A stretch of 64,000 nucleotides of DNA from Caloramator sp. GTDB lineage: Bacteria > Bacillota > Clostridia > Clostridiales > Caloramatoraceae. Shown here piece after piece: positions 41,944 to 53,792 of the stretch. The DNA is taken from positions 1-64,000 of the forward strand of contig JAOAAJ010000073.1 of assembly GCA_026418935.1 (NCBI GenBank). The letters run 5' to 3'. The translations under genes were made by a program, and so were the position numbers. A model generated the notes under the pieces. It was not told where the DNA came from. It made no database searches and worked only from the letters and a program-made list of their open reading frames with translations. Position 1 is the stretch's first letter; every line of letters starts with the position of its first letter.

Positions 41944-42945
41944 TTGGAGGATAGAATAGTAGCTTCAAATCTAAAATATGAAGACATAGATATAGAGGGA
42001 AGCTTAAGACCTAAAACATTAAGTGAGTATATAGGACAAAGTGAGGTAAAAGAAAAGCTTGACATTTTTATTAAGGCAGCTAAAAATAGAAGAGAATCAT
42101 TGGACCATGTATTATTATATGGACCTCCAGGTCTTGGTAAAACAACCCTTGCAGCTATAATAGCAAATGAGATGGGAGCAGGCCTTAGAATTACATCAGG
42201 ACCTGCAATTGAAAAGGCAGGAGATTTAGCAGCTATTCTTACAAATTTAGGTGAGAATGATGTACTGTTTATTGATGAAATACATAGAATTAATAGAAGT
42301 GTTGAAGAGATATTATATCCTGCTATGGAGGATTTTGCCCTTGATATTATAATAGGAAAGGGACCAAGTGCACGTTCAATTAGAATTGATTTGCCAAGAT
42401 TTACATTAATAGGTGCAACTACAAGGGCAGGAATGTTGACATCACCCTTAAGAGATAGATTTGGTGTAATTTGTAGGCTTGAATATTATAACGTAAAGGA
42501 TTTAACTCAGATTATAATGCGTTCTTCAAAAATACTTAAGACTGAAATAACATTAGAGGGAGCAACAGAAATAGCAAAAAGGTCAAGAGGTACACCAAGA
42601 ATTGCAAACAGATTATTAAAAAGGGTTAGAGATTTTGCAGAGGTTAAAGGTGATGGTATTATAGACTATGATATTGCAGTAAAGGCATTAGATTTATTAG
42701 ATGTAGATGCATTAGGGTTAGATAATTTAGATAGAAAGATACTGCTTACAATAATAAATAAATTTGGAGGAGGACCTGTTGGCCTTGATACATTATCCTA
42801 TTGCATAGGAGAATCAAGTGATACAATTGAGGACGTATATGAACCTTATCTTTTACAGATTGGATTTATAAGTAGAACTCCAAGGGGAAGAATAGCAACA
42901 GAAGCAGCATATAAACATTTAAATATACAAAAAAACAATGAATAA
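41944..42945 (+). CDS. ruvB: Holliday junction branch migration ATPase RuvB
   Basis: A 333-residue AAA+ motor: Walker [22 protein letters not shown], Walker [26 protein letters not shown], sensor [20 protein letters not shown], and the winged-helix C-terminus. The start is TTG at 41944 after AGGTGAA; the resulting N-terminus MEDRIVAS fits RuvB family starts. Third gene of ruvCAB, followed by queA. Confidence 0.97.
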   Translation: MEDRIVASNLKYEDIDIEGSLRPKTLSEYIGQSEVKEKLDIFIKAAKNRRESLDHVLLYGPPGLGKTTLAAIIANEMGAGLRITSGPAIEKAGDLAAILTNLGENDVLFIDEIHRINRSVEEILYPAMEDFALDIIIGKGPSARSIRIDLPRFTLIGATTRAGMLTSPLRDRFGVICRLEYYNVKDLTQIIMRSSKILKTEITLEGATEIAKRSRGTPRIANRLLKRVRDFAEVKGDGIIDYDIAVKALDLLDVDALGLDNLDRKILLTIINKFGGGPVGLDTLSYCIGESSDTIEDVYEPYLLQIGFISRTPRGRIATEAAYKHLNIQKNNE

Positions 42946-42986
42946 TTATTGTTACAATTACTAACTTTATATTTAGAGGTGATTAA

Positions 42987-45159
<2,173 letters not shown>

Positions 45160-45168
45160 TCATAAATA

Positions 45169-45209
45169 ATTAAACCACCCTCATATAATTAATATGGGGG
45201 TGGTTTAAT
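45169..45209 (+). promoter_or_regulatory. Long hairpin covering the next gene's ribosome site and start
   Basis: A nearly perfect 18-bp stem: ATTAAACCACCC-T-CATAT (45169-45186) pairs with ATATG-G-GGGTGGTTTAAT (45192-45209), with one G-T wobble and a 5-base loop. The 3' arm holds the ribosome site GGGGGTGG and overlaps the ATG at 45208. No T-run follows, so this is not a normal terminator for tgt. Confidence 0.7.
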
Positions 45210-45597
45210 GTCAAAGCAGGATGTTAAAGAAAATATACCAATAATCTATTTAAAATCAATTATAAGAGGAATAATATTATCAATTGTTTTACTTTTAATT
45301 ACAGCTATAGTATTCCATTATTCTAATTTAGATCCAAAACATATAGATACAGTAACATTTATAATAACAGTACTTAGTATTGTATATGCATCTTTATATG
45401 GTTGTTTTAAAATTAAAACAAAGGGATATCTACATGGTGGAGTAATAGGAGTACTTTATATGGTTGTTGTTGGAATGGTATCCTTGTTTGTACAAAAGGG
45501 TAATATTCATTTTAGAGGATTAATCATTATGCTCATTATGTCATTGGCTATAGGTATTTTCTCAGGACTTATAGGAATTATATTGGCAGACAAATAA
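45208..45597 (+). CDS. TIGR04086/YrzE family membrane protein
   Basis: A 129-residue membrane protein with four hydrophobic segments in two halves (IIRGIILSIVLLLITAIVFHYS, FIITVLSIVYASLYGCFKI, YLHGGVIGVLYMVVVGMVSLFV, GLIIMLIMSLAIGIFSGLIGIIL). The LHGGVIGVLYM segment typifies the family usually found after tgt-yajC in clostridia. Function unknown. Its start lies in a long hairpin, which suggests translational control. Confidence 0.82.
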   Translation: MSKQDVKENIPIIYLKSIIRGIILSIVLLLITAIVFHYSNLDPKHIDTVTFIITVLSIVYASLYGCFKIKTKGYLHGGVIGVLYMVVVGMVSLFVQKGNIHFRGLIIMLIMSLAIGIFSGLIGIILADK

Positions 45598-45658
45598 AAA
45601 GAAAAATTGTCATAGCTAAGTTAATATTAACATTTTATGCACAAAATACTTTTTACTC

Positions 45659-45687
45659 TTGAGTATAGACATTTGTTATGTTATAAT
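45659..45687 (+). promoter_or_regulatory. Promoter of the SCIFF operon
   Basis: TTGAGT (45659-45664), 17 bp, TATAAT (45682-45687), about 37 bases before the SCIFF start. Confidence 0.75.
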
Positions 45688-45724
45688 CATAAAAGTGTAA
45701 AGCATAAAAAAAGGAGGAGTAGAC

Positions 45725-45865
45725 ATGAAGCATATAAAGACAATAAACATGGGTGCTCTTAAGAACAGCATAGCAAAACCAGGATGCAAAGAGTGTGCAA
45801 ACTCATGCCAATCAGCTTGTAAAACTTCTTGTACAGTTGCAAATCTTGAATGCGAGAATAGATAA
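45725..45865 (+). CDS. scfA: SCIFF ranthipeptide precursor (six Cys in forty-five)
   Basis: A 46-residue peptide beginning MKHIKTINMGALKNS, with all six cysteines in the last 28 residues: CKECANSCQSACKTSCTVANLEC. This is the SCIFF family, nearly universal in Clostridia, whose cysteines are linked by a radical SAM enzyme to acceptor residues as thioethers (ranthipeptide). It may act as a cell-density or metabolism signal in some clostridia. AGGAGGAG precedes the start. The maturase follows after an attenuator. Confidence 0.97.
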   Translation: MKHIKTINMGALKNSIAKPGCKECANSCQSACKTSCTVANLECENR

Positions 45866-45871
45866 TCTATG

Positions 45872-45896
45872 GCAGTAACTTATGTTACTGCTTTTT
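45872..45896 (+). terminator. Attenuator between SCIFF precursor and maturase
   Basis: An 8-bp stem GCAGTAAC/GTTACTGC (45872-45879 with 45884-45891) with a TTAT loop and five T. It should stop a share of transcripts after the peptide gene, giving excess precursor over enzyme. Confidence 0.85.
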
Positions 45897-45923
45897 AACT
45901 ATAATATAAGGAGGAAAAAAACG

Positions 45924-47282
45924 TTGAAATTACACAAATTTAAACAAATGGAAATGAACATAGTAATAGACGTAAATAGTGGAGCAATTCATGTTGTTGA
46001 TGATATAGTGTATGATGTTTTAGATTATTATAAATTTAAAAACTTAGATGAAATTGTTTCAGATTTTAAAAATAGATATACTGAAGAACAAATAAAAGAA
46101 GCATACGATGAAATAAAGCAGTTAGAGGAAGAAGGTCTTCTTTATACATATGATCCATATAAAAATATAGTATTAAATGATAATGGACCATCATATATAA
46201 AGGCTATGTGTTTAAATATAGCACACGATTGTAACCTAAAATGTAAATACTGCTTTGCTTCAGAGGGGGATTATAAGGGTGAAAGAAAGCTTATGTCTCC
46301 TGAAGTAGGTAAGAGAGCAGTAGATTTTGTTATAGAAAACGCTGGTCCAAGAAAAAACGTTGAGATTGACCTATTTGGTGGAGAACCATTGATGAATTTT
46401 AAAACTGTTAAAGAAATTGTAGAATATGCAAGAAAAAGAGAAAAAGAAACAGGAAAAAATATAAGATTTACAATAACAACAAACGCTACATTACTTAATG
46501 ATGAAATAATGGAATTTATTGATGAAAATATGGGAAATGTAGTTTTAAGCATAGATGGAAGAAAAGAAGTTAATGATAAAATTAGAATAAGATATGATGG
46601 TACTGGTACCTTTGATGATATATTACCTAAAATAAAGACAATGGTAGAAAAAAGAAAAGACGGCAAACAATATTATGTGAGAGGAACATTTACAAGAGAA
46701 AACCTTGATTTTTATAATGATGTTATGATGTTAGCAGATGAAGGCTTTAAGGAAATATCAATTGAACCTGTTGTTCTTGAAGACAAGCATCCCCTTTCAT
46801 TAAGAGAAGAGGATTTAGATACAATATTTGAACAATATGATAAATTAGCAGAAGAAATAGTCAATAGGCAAAAACAAGGCAAAGGATTTAAATTTTATCA
46901 TTTCAATATAGATGTTAACGGAGGACCTTGTGTATATAAAAGGATATCAGGCTGTGGCGCAGGATATGAATATGTTGCTGTAACTCCAGATGGAGATATA
47001 TATCCTTGCCATCAATTTGTTGGAAATGAAGAATTTAAATTAGGAAATGTATTTGATGGTTTATCAAATTATGAACTTATAAAAACCTTTAAAAATGGAC
47101 ATATATATAATAAGCCAAAATGTATGGAATGTTGGGCAAGATTCTATTGTTCAGGAGGATGCCAAGCTAATAACTACAGCTTTAATAAAGATATACACAT
47201 ACCATATGAACTTGGATGTCAAATGATGAAAAAGAGGGTTGAGTGTGCAATAGCTATAAAGGCTAAACTTATGGAGGAATAA
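45924..47282 (+). CDS. scfB: SCIFF thioether maturase (radical SAM, SPASM domain)
   Basis: A 452-residue radical SAM enzyme forming Cys thioether links in SCIFF. It has an N-terminal peptide-recognition (RRE-like) region, the [4Fe-4S] SAM motif AHDCNLKCKYCFA near residue 98, and a C-terminal SPASM/auxiliary-cluster domain (GCGAGYEYVAVTPDGDIYPCHQFVG; CMECWARFYCSGGCQANNY). The start is TTG at 45924, nine bases after AAGGAGG; upstream ATG options lie in the attenuator hairpin. The homologue CteB of Acetivibrio/Clostridium thermocellum is structurally known. Confidence 0.95.
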   Translation: MKLHKFKQMEMNIVIDVNSGAIHVVDDIVYDVLDYYKFKNLDEIVSDFKNRYTEEQIKEAYDEIKQLEEEGLLYTYDPYKNIVLNDNGPSYIKAMCLNIAHDCNLKCKYCFASEGDYKGERKLMSPEVGKRAVDFVIENAGPRKNVEIDLFGGEPLMNFKTVKEIVEYARKREKETGKNIRFTITTNATLLNDEIMEFIDENMGNVVLSIDGRKEVNDKIRIRYDGTGTFDDILPKIKTMVEKRKDGKQYYVRGTFTRENLDFYNDVMMLADEGFKEISIEPVVLEDKHPLSLREEDLDTIFEQYDKLAEEIVNRQKQGKGFKFYHFNIDVNGGPCVYKRISGCGAGYEYVAVTPDGDIYPCHQFVGNEEFKLGNVFDGLSNYELIKTFKNGHIYNKPKCMECWARFYCSGGCQANNYSFNKDIHIPYELGCQMMKKRVECAIAIKAKLMEE

Positions 47283-47284
47283 AT

Positions 47285-47785
47285 ATGATAAGAAACTATT
47301 TTGAAAAACTTCCTAAAATTGCACAGGATGTATTTGTTGCTGAATCAGCAGATATTATAGGTGACGTAGAAGTAAAAGAAGGAAGTAGTATATGGTATAG
47401 AGCAGTTTTGAGAGGAGATATAAATAAAATTTCTGTTGGTAAATGTGTTAATATACAGGATGGTTGTGTTTTACACTCTGATAAAAATGCTCCAACAATA
47501 ATTGGGGATTTTGTTACAATAGGACATAATGCAATAGTTCATGGTGCACAGGTTAAGGATAGATGCCTTATTGGAATGGGGGCTGTTATATTAAATGGAG
47601 CAGTTATAGGAGAAGATTCAATAGTAGCAGCAGGTTCTGTAGTTACACAGGGAAAAGAAATGCCTCCAAAAAGCTTGATAATGGGGACCCCAGCAAAGGT
47701 TATAAGACAGCTTACAGATGAAGAAGTTGATCATATAAAGCAGTCAGCGATGAATTATTTGAGCCTTGCTCGAGATTACAAATAA
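47285..47785 (+). CDS. Gamma-carbonic anhydrase-like protein
   Basis: A 166-residue left-handed beta-helix protein of hexapeptide repeats (SSIWYRAVLRGDINKISVGKCVNIQDGCVLHSD, VTIGHNAIVHGAQVKDRCLIGMGAVILNGAVIG). The metal ligands His in VLHSD and IGHNAIVHG are kept, as in Cam/YrdA-type gamma-carbonic anhydrases, though many such small homologues lack shown activity. It starts two bases after scfB and so belongs to the same transcript. Confidence 0.93.
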   Translation: MIRNYFEKLPKIAQDVFVAESADIIGDVEVKEGSSIWYRAVLRGDINKISVGKCVNIQDGCVLHSDKNAPTIIGDFVTIGHNAIVHGAQVKDRCLIGMGAVILNGAVIGEDSIVAAGSVVTQGKEMPPKSLIMGTPAKVIRQLTDEEVDHIKQSAMNYLSLARDYK

Positions 47786-47791
47786 GTAAAT

Positions 47792-47813
47792 AGGGGGCCT
47801 GTCCCCTTTTTTA
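47792..47813 (+). terminator. Short hairpin terminator after the gamma-CA gene
   Basis: GGGG...CCCC stem with a 6-base loop and six T right after the stop. It is short but GC-only in an AT-rich genome. Confidence 0.6.
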
Positions 47814-47889
47814 TATATTGTTAAAATCTTTTTACTAAAATTAGCAGGAATTTTAAAGTAAGTGTAGAATAAATATAAGAGGTGGAGTT

Positions 47890-48549
47890 ATGGTTACATT
47901 AAAGGATGTAAAAAATAATGAAGAAGTAAGAGCTTATATGGAACAGGGTGATAAATTTTTAGGATCAATGGGATTTACTGAACACAGCTTAAGACATGCA
48001 ACCATAGTATCTAATATTGCTTCTAATATCTTAAGAAATTTAGGATATTCTGATAGAGAAGTTGAACTTACAGCAATTGCAGGTTTTTTACACGATATTG
48101 GAAATGTTGTGAGTAGACATGACCATGGACAGACTGGTGCAATACTTGCAATGAGAATATTAAAGGAAATGGGAATGGAATACAATGAAATTGCATATAT
48201 TGCTTCAGCAATAGGTAATCACGAAGAAGAGTATGGTCATCCTGTAAATGATATTGCGGCTGCACTTATTATAGCAGATAAAACAGATGTACATAGAGGG
48301 AGGGTGAGAAACAAGGAATTTGCAACATTTGATATACACGACAGAGTTAACTATGCAGCAGAAAAGTCAGAAGTAGAAATTATTAAAGATGAAAGGATTA
48401 TAAGATTGAATCTTAAAATAAATATAGAAATCTGTCCAGTGATGGAATACTTTGAAATCTTTTTAGCAAGAATGATGATGTGTAGAAAGGCTGCTGCATT
48501 TTTAAACACAAACTTTCAACTTGTAATTAACGATGCACGATTGTTGTAA
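47890..48549 (+). CDS. HD-domain phosphohydrolase
   Basis: A 219-residue HD-domain protein. Metal ligands are visible in SLRHATIVSNIA, GFLHDIGN and RHDHGQTGA, plus NHEEEYGHP. A C-terminal segment has DKTDVHRGRVRN and a small alpha/beta end. It resembles nucleotide or phosphodiester hydrolases but lacks the HD-GYP signature and any known substrate clue. It lies 20 bases ahead of secD with an AGAGGTGGAG ribosome site and may be in its operon. Confidence 0.85.
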   Translation: MVTLKDVKNNEEVRAYMEQGDKFLGSMGFTEHSLRHATIVSNIASNILRNLGYSDREVELTAIAGFLHDIGNVVSRHDHGQTGAILAMRILKEMGMEYNEIAYIASAIGNHEEEYGHPVNDIAAALIIADKTDVHRGRVRNKEFATFDIHDRVNYAAEKSEVEIIKDERIIRLNLKINIEICPVMEYFEIFLARMMMCRKAAAFLNTNFQLVINDARLL

Positions 48550-48568
48550 TCTGAAAGGGGGATTTTAA

Positions 48569-49807
48569 ATGCAAGTTAAGACAAAAAGCAGATTAAAGTT
48601 TTTAATTTCAACTGTATTAATAGTTCTTTTTGCCTACATACTATCATCTGGACTTATAGTAGGTGATTACAAGATAAGTTCAATTGGAGAAATAACAAAA
48701 TTAGGACTTGACCTTAAAGGTGGAGTTTACATTGAAGAGGAAATAAAGGGAGATAATGTTTCAAAGGAAACAATAGAGAGAACAAAACAACTTATAGAAC
48801 TAAGAGTTAATGCATTAGGTGTAAATGAATCAGTTGTTACTGTTACTCAACAAAACAGAATAAGAATAGAAATTCCAGGTGTTTATGATGCAGAAAATGC
48901 ACTTAAACAAATAGGAAAAACTGGAAAACTAACTTTTAGAGGACCTAACAATGATGTTGTTATAACAGGTGAAGATATAAAGGATGCTACAGTTGGAGTT
49001 AATCAACAAACAAACCAACCAGTTGTTCAGTTAAAGTTAAATGAAGCTGGAACTAAGAAGTTTGCTGAAGCAACTCAAAAATATGTAGGTCAAGTTATAT
49101 CAATATATATGGATGAAGAACGTGTATCAGCACCAGTTGTAAAAAGTGTTATAACAACTGGAGAGGCTATAATAGAAGGAAGTAAGGACATAGAAGAAGC
49201 AAAGAGACTTGCAGGCATTATAAAATCAGGTGCACTTCCTGTAGAATTAGTTCCTGCAACAGTTAAAACAATAGGGCCTTCACTTGGTGCAGATGCCATT
49301 CCAACAAGTAAAAAAGCTGCTATAATTGGTATAGCATTAGTAATGCTATTTATGGCTATATACTATAGAATTCCAGGAATTATAGCTGACCTTGCACTTA
49401 CAGTTTATATAATGCTTACAATGCTTATTTTTACAACAGTGTTAAAGGGAACGCTTACACTACCTGGTATTGCAGGTTTACTATTATCAATAGGTATGGC
49501 TGTTGACGCCAATGTTTTAATATTTGAAAGAATAAAGGAAGAATTAAAACTTGGAAAATCACTAAGAACTGCAGTGGATGCAGGTTTTAGCAGAGCATTA
49601 CCATCAATACTTGATTCAAATATTACTACAATCATTGCAGGATTAGTTCTAATGTGGCTTGGTTCAGGTCAAGTTAAAGGTTTTGCCCTTACCCTTGTAA
49701 CAGGTGTTATATGTTCAATGTTTACAGCAATTACTGTAACAAAGTTCCTATTGAAAAACTTTGTTAATTCCAATTGGATTGACAACAAAAAAATGTATGG
49801 AGCGTAA
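48569..49807 (+). CDS. secD: Protein translocase subunit SecD
   Basis: A 412-residue SecD that, with SecF, uses the proton-motive force to help protein export through SecYEG. It has one N-terminal membrane segment, a P1 head (LGLDLKGGVYIEEEI, ELRVNALGVNESVVTVTQQNRIRIEIPG), and five C-terminal membrane segments with IGMAVDANVLIFERIKEEL. It is shorter than E. coli SecD but typical for clostridia with separate SecD and SecF. Confidence 0.96.
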   Translation: MQVKTKSRLKFLISTVLIVLFAYILSSGLIVGDYKISSIGEITKLGLDLKGGVYIEEEIKGDNVSKETIERTKQLIELRVNALGVNESVVTVTQQNRIRIEIPGVYDAENALKQIGKTGKLTFRGPNNDVVITGEDIKDATVGVNQQTNQPVVQLKLNEAGTKKFAEATQKYVGQVISIYMDEERVSAPVVKSVITTGEAIIEGSKDIEEAKRLAGIIKSGALPVELVPATVKTIGPSLGADAIPTSKKAAIIGIALVMLFMAIYYRIPGIIADLALTVYIMLTMLIFTTVLKGTLTLPGIAGLLLSIGMAVDANVLIFERIKEELKLGKSLRTAVDAGFSRALPSILDSNITTIIAGLVLMWLGSGQVKGFALTLVTGVICSMFTAITVTKFLLKNFVNSNWIDNKKMYGA

Positions 49808-49821
49808 GGGGAGGGATTTAA

Positions 49822-50685
49822 ATGTTAAAAGTAATTGAAAGAACTAAAATATGGTTTTCTATATCACTTTCAATAATAATTGTTGGAATGTTGATGTGGA
49901 CCTTTAAGGGGTTAAATTTAGGAATAGATTTTAAAGGTGGAACCGTAGTTACTATTAAAATGGACAAAGAACCAGACAATAGTGCATTAGAGGAAATAAG
50001 AAAAATATCAGCAAAATATGATTCATCAGCACAAGTACAAAAGGTTGGAACTGATGAGGTTACTATAAGAGGAAATGCTATATCTGATGAACAAATTCCT
50101 AAGCTATATAAAGAAATAAAGGACAAATTTAATTTAAAGGAAGAGAAACCAAGATATACAGATAGAATTGGACCATCAATAGGTAAAGAATTAAGAAGAA
50201 ATGCTATCTATTCATCATTAGTTGCAGTTGCATTAATGCTAATTTATATTTCATTAAGATTTGAGTTTAAGTTTGGTGTAGCTGCAGTAATTGCATTAGT
50301 ACACGACGTTTTAATAACAATAGCTGTTTATGTGTTTTTACAAATTCCTGTAAATAGTAGTTTTGTGGCTGCTATCCTTACTGTTTTAGGTTATTCAATA
50401 AACGATACAATTGTTGTTTTTGATAGAATAAGAGAAAATAGCAAAAAGGGTATATTCAATAACAGAAAAGAACTTGTTAATGGTAGTGTAACTCAAACAC
50501 TTACAAGATCAATAAACACAGTTTTAACAACATTGTTTACAATAACAGCTCTTTATATATTTGGAGTATCTTCTATTAAGGAATTTGCACTACCACTTAT
50601 TGTAGGTATATTAAGTGGTACATATTCATCAATATTCATAGCAAGCCCAATTTGGTATGTATGGACTGAAAAGAAGATGGCATAA
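49822..50685 (+). CDS. secF: Protein translocase subunit SecF
   Basis: A 287-residue SecF with six predicted membrane segments. Family signatures are LGIDFKGGTVVTIKMDKEP, DRIGPSIGKELRRNAIYSSLVAVALMLIYISLRF and LGYSINDTIVVFDRIRENSKKG. It follows secD by 14 bases with GGGGAGGG. Bacillus has a fused SecDF, so the split form fits Clostridia. A strong terminator closes the operon. Confidence 0.97.
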   Translation: MLKVIERTKIWFSISLSIIIVGMLMWTFKGLNLGIDFKGGTVVTIKMDKEPDNSALEEIRKISAKYDSSAQVQKVGTDEVTIRGNAISDEQIPKLYKEIKDKFNLKEEKPRYTDRIGPSIGKELRRNAIYSSLVAVALMLIYISLRFEFKFGVAAVIALVHDVLITIAVYVFLQIPVNSSFVAAILTVLGYSINDTIVVFDRIRENSKKGIFNNRKELVNGSVTQTLTRSINTVLTTLFTITALYIFGVSSIKEFALPLIVGILSGTYSSIFIASPIWYVWTEKKMA

Positions 50686-50716
50686 AAAATAGTCAGGTTA
50701 ATCCTGACTATTTTTT
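50684..50716 (+). terminator. Intrinsic terminator after secF
   Basis: A 14-bp stem (AAAAAATAGTCAGG 50684-50697 with 50703-50716), 5-base loop, T-rich 3' arm; it overlaps the secF stop codon. Confidence 0.92.
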
Positions 50717-50790
50717 CTTTTCCCCATTGAAATAGTTTAATAACTAATTTATAATATATATGTTTCAACTATAATGAGGGGAAAAGTGCT

Positions 50791-53163
50791 ATGAAGAAGT
50801 GGGTTATAAAAAAAGTAGAACAAGTTAACCAAAATCTTCACAAAAACAGAATAATAAGTGCTCTATTGAATTCAAGAGGGATAAGTCTACCTAAGGAGGC
50901 TCTTGATTTTTTAAACCCCAAAATAGAAAACCTTTTAAATCCATATCTTTTAAGGGATATGGATAGAGCAGTTGAAAGAATTGATTTAGCAATAAAAAAA
51001 AGAGAAAAGATTGTTATTTACGGAGATTATGATGTTGATGGTATTACAAGTACATCAATCTTGATGAGAGCCTTTAGAAAATTAGGTGTGGATGTTTCCT
51101 TTTATATTCCTGATAGATTAAATGAAGGATATGGTATTAATAAAGATGCAATAGATTATATTAAACAGCTTGCAACTGATTTAATTATAACTGTTGATTG
51201 TGGTATTACAGCTGTTGAAGAAGTAGAGTATGTAAAACAACTTGGAATGGATATTATTATAACAGACCACCATGAATGTAAAGAAGTAATTCCAGATACT
51301 TATGTAATAAATCCTAAAAGGCAAGATTGTACATATCCAAATAAAAATTTAGCTGGATGTGGAGTAGCCTTTAAATTGGTTCAAGCACTTTGGATGAAGT
51401 ATAATTTATCAGGGTTTGAAGAGTTATTAGATTTATGTGCAATAGGAACAATTGCAGATATTGTTGAAATAACAGGAGAAAACAGAATTATTGTAAGTCA
51501 AGGGATAAAAAAGCTTCAACATAGCGAAAAGTGTGGGATAAAGGCGTTAAAAAGTGTAGCAGGTATAAGTGACGTTACATCCTATGGTATTGCATTTCAA
51601 ATTGCACCAAGAATAAACGCAGTTGGAAGATTAAGTGATGCAAGGATTGCAGTTGAATTGTTTACAACAACTGATGAAGATAAGGCAATGCAGATTGCTA
51701 AATACCTTGACCAGGAAAATAGAAGCCGTCAAAAGATAGAGGAAGAAATATTAAATGAATCCCTTATAATGATACAAAACAAATTTGATTTAACTAAAGA
51801 TAGAGTAATAGTTCTATCATCTCCCTTTTGGCATGTTGGTGTAGTAGGAATAGTTGCCTCAAGGTTAGTGGAACGTTTTCATAGACCAGTAATTCTTCTT
51901 TGTGAAGACAAAGAAGGAATGTGTAAAGGTTCAGGTAGAAGTATCGAGGGATTTAATCTATTTGAAAATCTTTTAAAGTGTGATGATATATTAGTTAAGT
52001 TTGGAGGACACGAACTGGCTGCTGGCTTAACAGTAGAAAAGTCTAAAATTGATGAGCTAATTAGAAGACTGAATGAATATGCAAAAGAAATGGATGTTGA
52101 AATGTTTTTGCCTAAATTATATATAGATTTAGAGATGTCCACAGAAGATATAACTTTTGAAACAGCAGAGGAAATTAAAAAATTAGAACCCTATGGATTT
52201 GGGAACCCATCCCCAATATTTTATATGGAAAACTTGAAGGTTGTTTCAAAAAGAGCAGTTGGAAGTAACAACAAACATTTAAAGCTTCTTTTAGATAAAG
52301 ATAATATGACTTATGATGGTGTATATTTTAATGGATATGAAGAGCTAAAGGATAAAGAATGGGATAATATTGATGTAGTATTTAATCTAGATATAAATGA
52401 GTGGAATAATACAAGAAATTTGCAATTATTAATTAAAGCAGTTAGACCTCATTTTAAATGGGTTTCAGAGTATTTTAAAAGCAATTATTATAGATATTTA
52501 AAATTCATTGATAATAATATACTATCTTCTTCTAATATAGATAGTATCAATTTTATCCCTAAAAATGAAAATTTCTTAAAGGAGTTTGTTTATTTTAAAA
52601 AGGGATATATTCTTGTTTCTTCAAAAAAATCCTTAGATGAATTAAAATATTTTATAGATTTTTATAAGGTTAATTTTTCTAAAAATGATGGTTTTGATGC
52701 ACAAATTATAGTATGTCCAAATGTAGATGAAATTGACTTTATGAATTCAGAAGTGCTTATATATGATTTCTTGCCAGGTATATATGAATATGAAAGAGTT
52801 TTAAACAGTGCAAAGAAAGTATATAATTTTTATGAAGAGGAAACACTTGTTTTAATAGATGATTTTTTTGAAGATATTAAAATTAATAAGGAAATTTTAT
52901 TTAAGGTTTATAGTGATCTGTTATATAATGAGATTGTAGGTACAGTTGATGAGCTTGCTATTAAATACAATATAAATCCTTATCAGATGTATAAAATTAT
53001 ATTAGCTTTAAAAAACAGTGAGGTTGCAAAGGTTTTTATAAAAAATGATTTATTAAAATTAGTCAAATTCAAATCCAATTTTAAATCTATTGTGGTTGAA
53101 GATTATAATAAAAAAATTGAGGGTTTAAAAAACCTATTCAATAAAGTTAAATGGGAGGTATAA
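50791..53163 (+). CDS. recJ: Single-stranded-DNA exonuclease RecJ
   Basis: A 790-residue DHH-family 5'-3' exonuclease of recombination and mismatch repair. Catalytic motifs are [37 protein letters not shown] and [14 protein letters not shown] (DHHA1). An OB-like DNA-binding part follows ([24 protein letters not shown]). The last ~230 residues form a clostridial/bacillar C-terminal domain. It runs three bases into the apt ribosome site and is probably co-transcribed with apt and relA. Confidence 0.95.
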   Translation: MKKWVIKKVEQVNQNLHKNRIISALLNSRGISLPKEALDFLNPKIENLLNPYLLRDMDRAVERIDLAIKKREKIVIYGDYDVDGITSTSILMRAFRKLGVDVSFYIPDRLNEGYGINKDAIDYIKQLATDLIITVDCGITAVEEVEYVKQLGMDIIITDHHECKEVIPDTYVINPKRQDCTYPNKNLAGCGVAFKLVQALWMKYNLSGFEELLDLCAIGTIADIVEITGENRIIVSQGIKKLQHSEKCGIKALKSVAGISDVTSYGIAFQIAPRINAVGRLSDARIAVELFTTTDEDKAMQIAKYLDQENRSRQKIEEEILNESLIMIQNKFDLTKDRVIVLSSPFWHVGVVGIVASRLVERFHRPVILLCEDKEGMCKGSGRSIEGFNLFENLLKCDDILVKFGGHELAAGLTVEKSKIDELIRRLNEYAKEMDVEMFLPKLYIDLEMSTEDITFETAEEIKKLEPYGFGNPSPIFYMENLKVVSKRAVGSNNKHLKLLLDKDNMTYDGVYFNGYEELKDKEWDNIDVVFNLDINEWNNTRNLQLLIKAVRPHFKWVSEYFKSNYYRYLKFIDNNILSSSNIDSINFIPKNENFLKEFVYFKKGYILVSSKKSLDELKYFIDFYKVNFSKNDGFDAQIIVCPNVDEIDFMNSEVLIYDFLPGIYEYERVLNSAKKVYNFYEEETLVLIDDFFEDIKINKEILFKVYSDLLYNEIVGTVDELAIKYNINPYQMYKIILALKNSEVAKVFIKNDLLKLVKFKSNFKSIVVEDYNKKIEGLKNLFNKVKWEV

Positions 53164-53165
53164 AA

Positions 53166-53684
53166 ATGAATTTAGTTGAAAAAATAAGAATAATAGAAGA
53201 TTTTCCAAAGAAAGGTATAAGCTTCAAAGATGTTACAACACTATTAAAAGATGGAGAAGCTTTCAAATTTGCTGTAGATAAGATGATCCAATATGCAAAG
53301 GATAAGAATATAGATTTAGTTGTTGGACCAGAAGCAAGAGGATTTGTATTTGGAACTCCAGTTGCATATGGATTAGGGGTTGGCTTTGTTCCTGTAAGAA
53401 AGCCTGGTAAGTTACCAGCTGATACTCTAAAGTATGAGTATGATTTAGAGTATGGAAGTGATTGTCTTGAAATACATAAGGACGCGATAAAGCCAGGACA
53501 AAGGGTTCTAATCGTTGATGATTTACTTGCAACAGGTGGAACAATTGCTTCAGTAGCAAATTTAGTAGAACAACTTGGCGGAGAAGTAGTAGGAATGTGC
53601 TTCCTTATAGAATTAACTGGATTAAACGGTAGAGAAAAACTTGCTAAGTATAATGTTGAGTCACTCATAAAGTATGAATTTTAA
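53166..53684 (+). CDS. apt: Adenine phosphoribosyltransferase
   Basis: A 172-residue purine-salvage enzyme making AMP from adenine and PRPP. PRPP site [17 protein letters not shown]; substrate region [33 protein letters not shown]. Ribosome site GGGAGG lies in the recJ tail; the start at 53166 is two bases after the recJ stop. The order recJ-apt-relA is conserved in Firmicutes. Confidence 0.97.
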   Translation: MNLVEKIRIIEDFPKKGISFKDVTTLLKDGEAFKFAVDKMIQYAKDKNIDLVVGPEARGFVFGTPVAYGLGVGFVPVRKPGKLPADTLKYEYDLEYGSDCLEIHKDAIKPGQRVLIVDDLLATGGTIASVANLVEQLGGEVVGMCFLIELTGLNGREKLAKYNVESLIKYEF

Positions 53685-53738
53685 TGTCGAAAAAAATTGC
53701 AATTAAATTAAAATTGATATATAATTAATAAAAATAGT

Positions 53739-53762
53739 ATGGCTGGTATTGATACCAGCCAT
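53739..53762 (+). promoter_or_regulatory. Hairpin in the relA upstream region
   Basis: A perfect 11-bp inverted repeat (ATGGCTGGTAT 53739-53749 with 53752-53762) lies between apt and relA. No T-run follows, so it is more likely an RNA stem or operator than a terminator. Confidence 0.55.
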
Positions 53763-53792
53763 ATATTATAAACAAGAGAAGTGAGGGCGGCT

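Noticed and set aside
53147-53668. A 173-codon minus-strand open frame
   Set aside because: It is antisense to apt, which is unambiguous.
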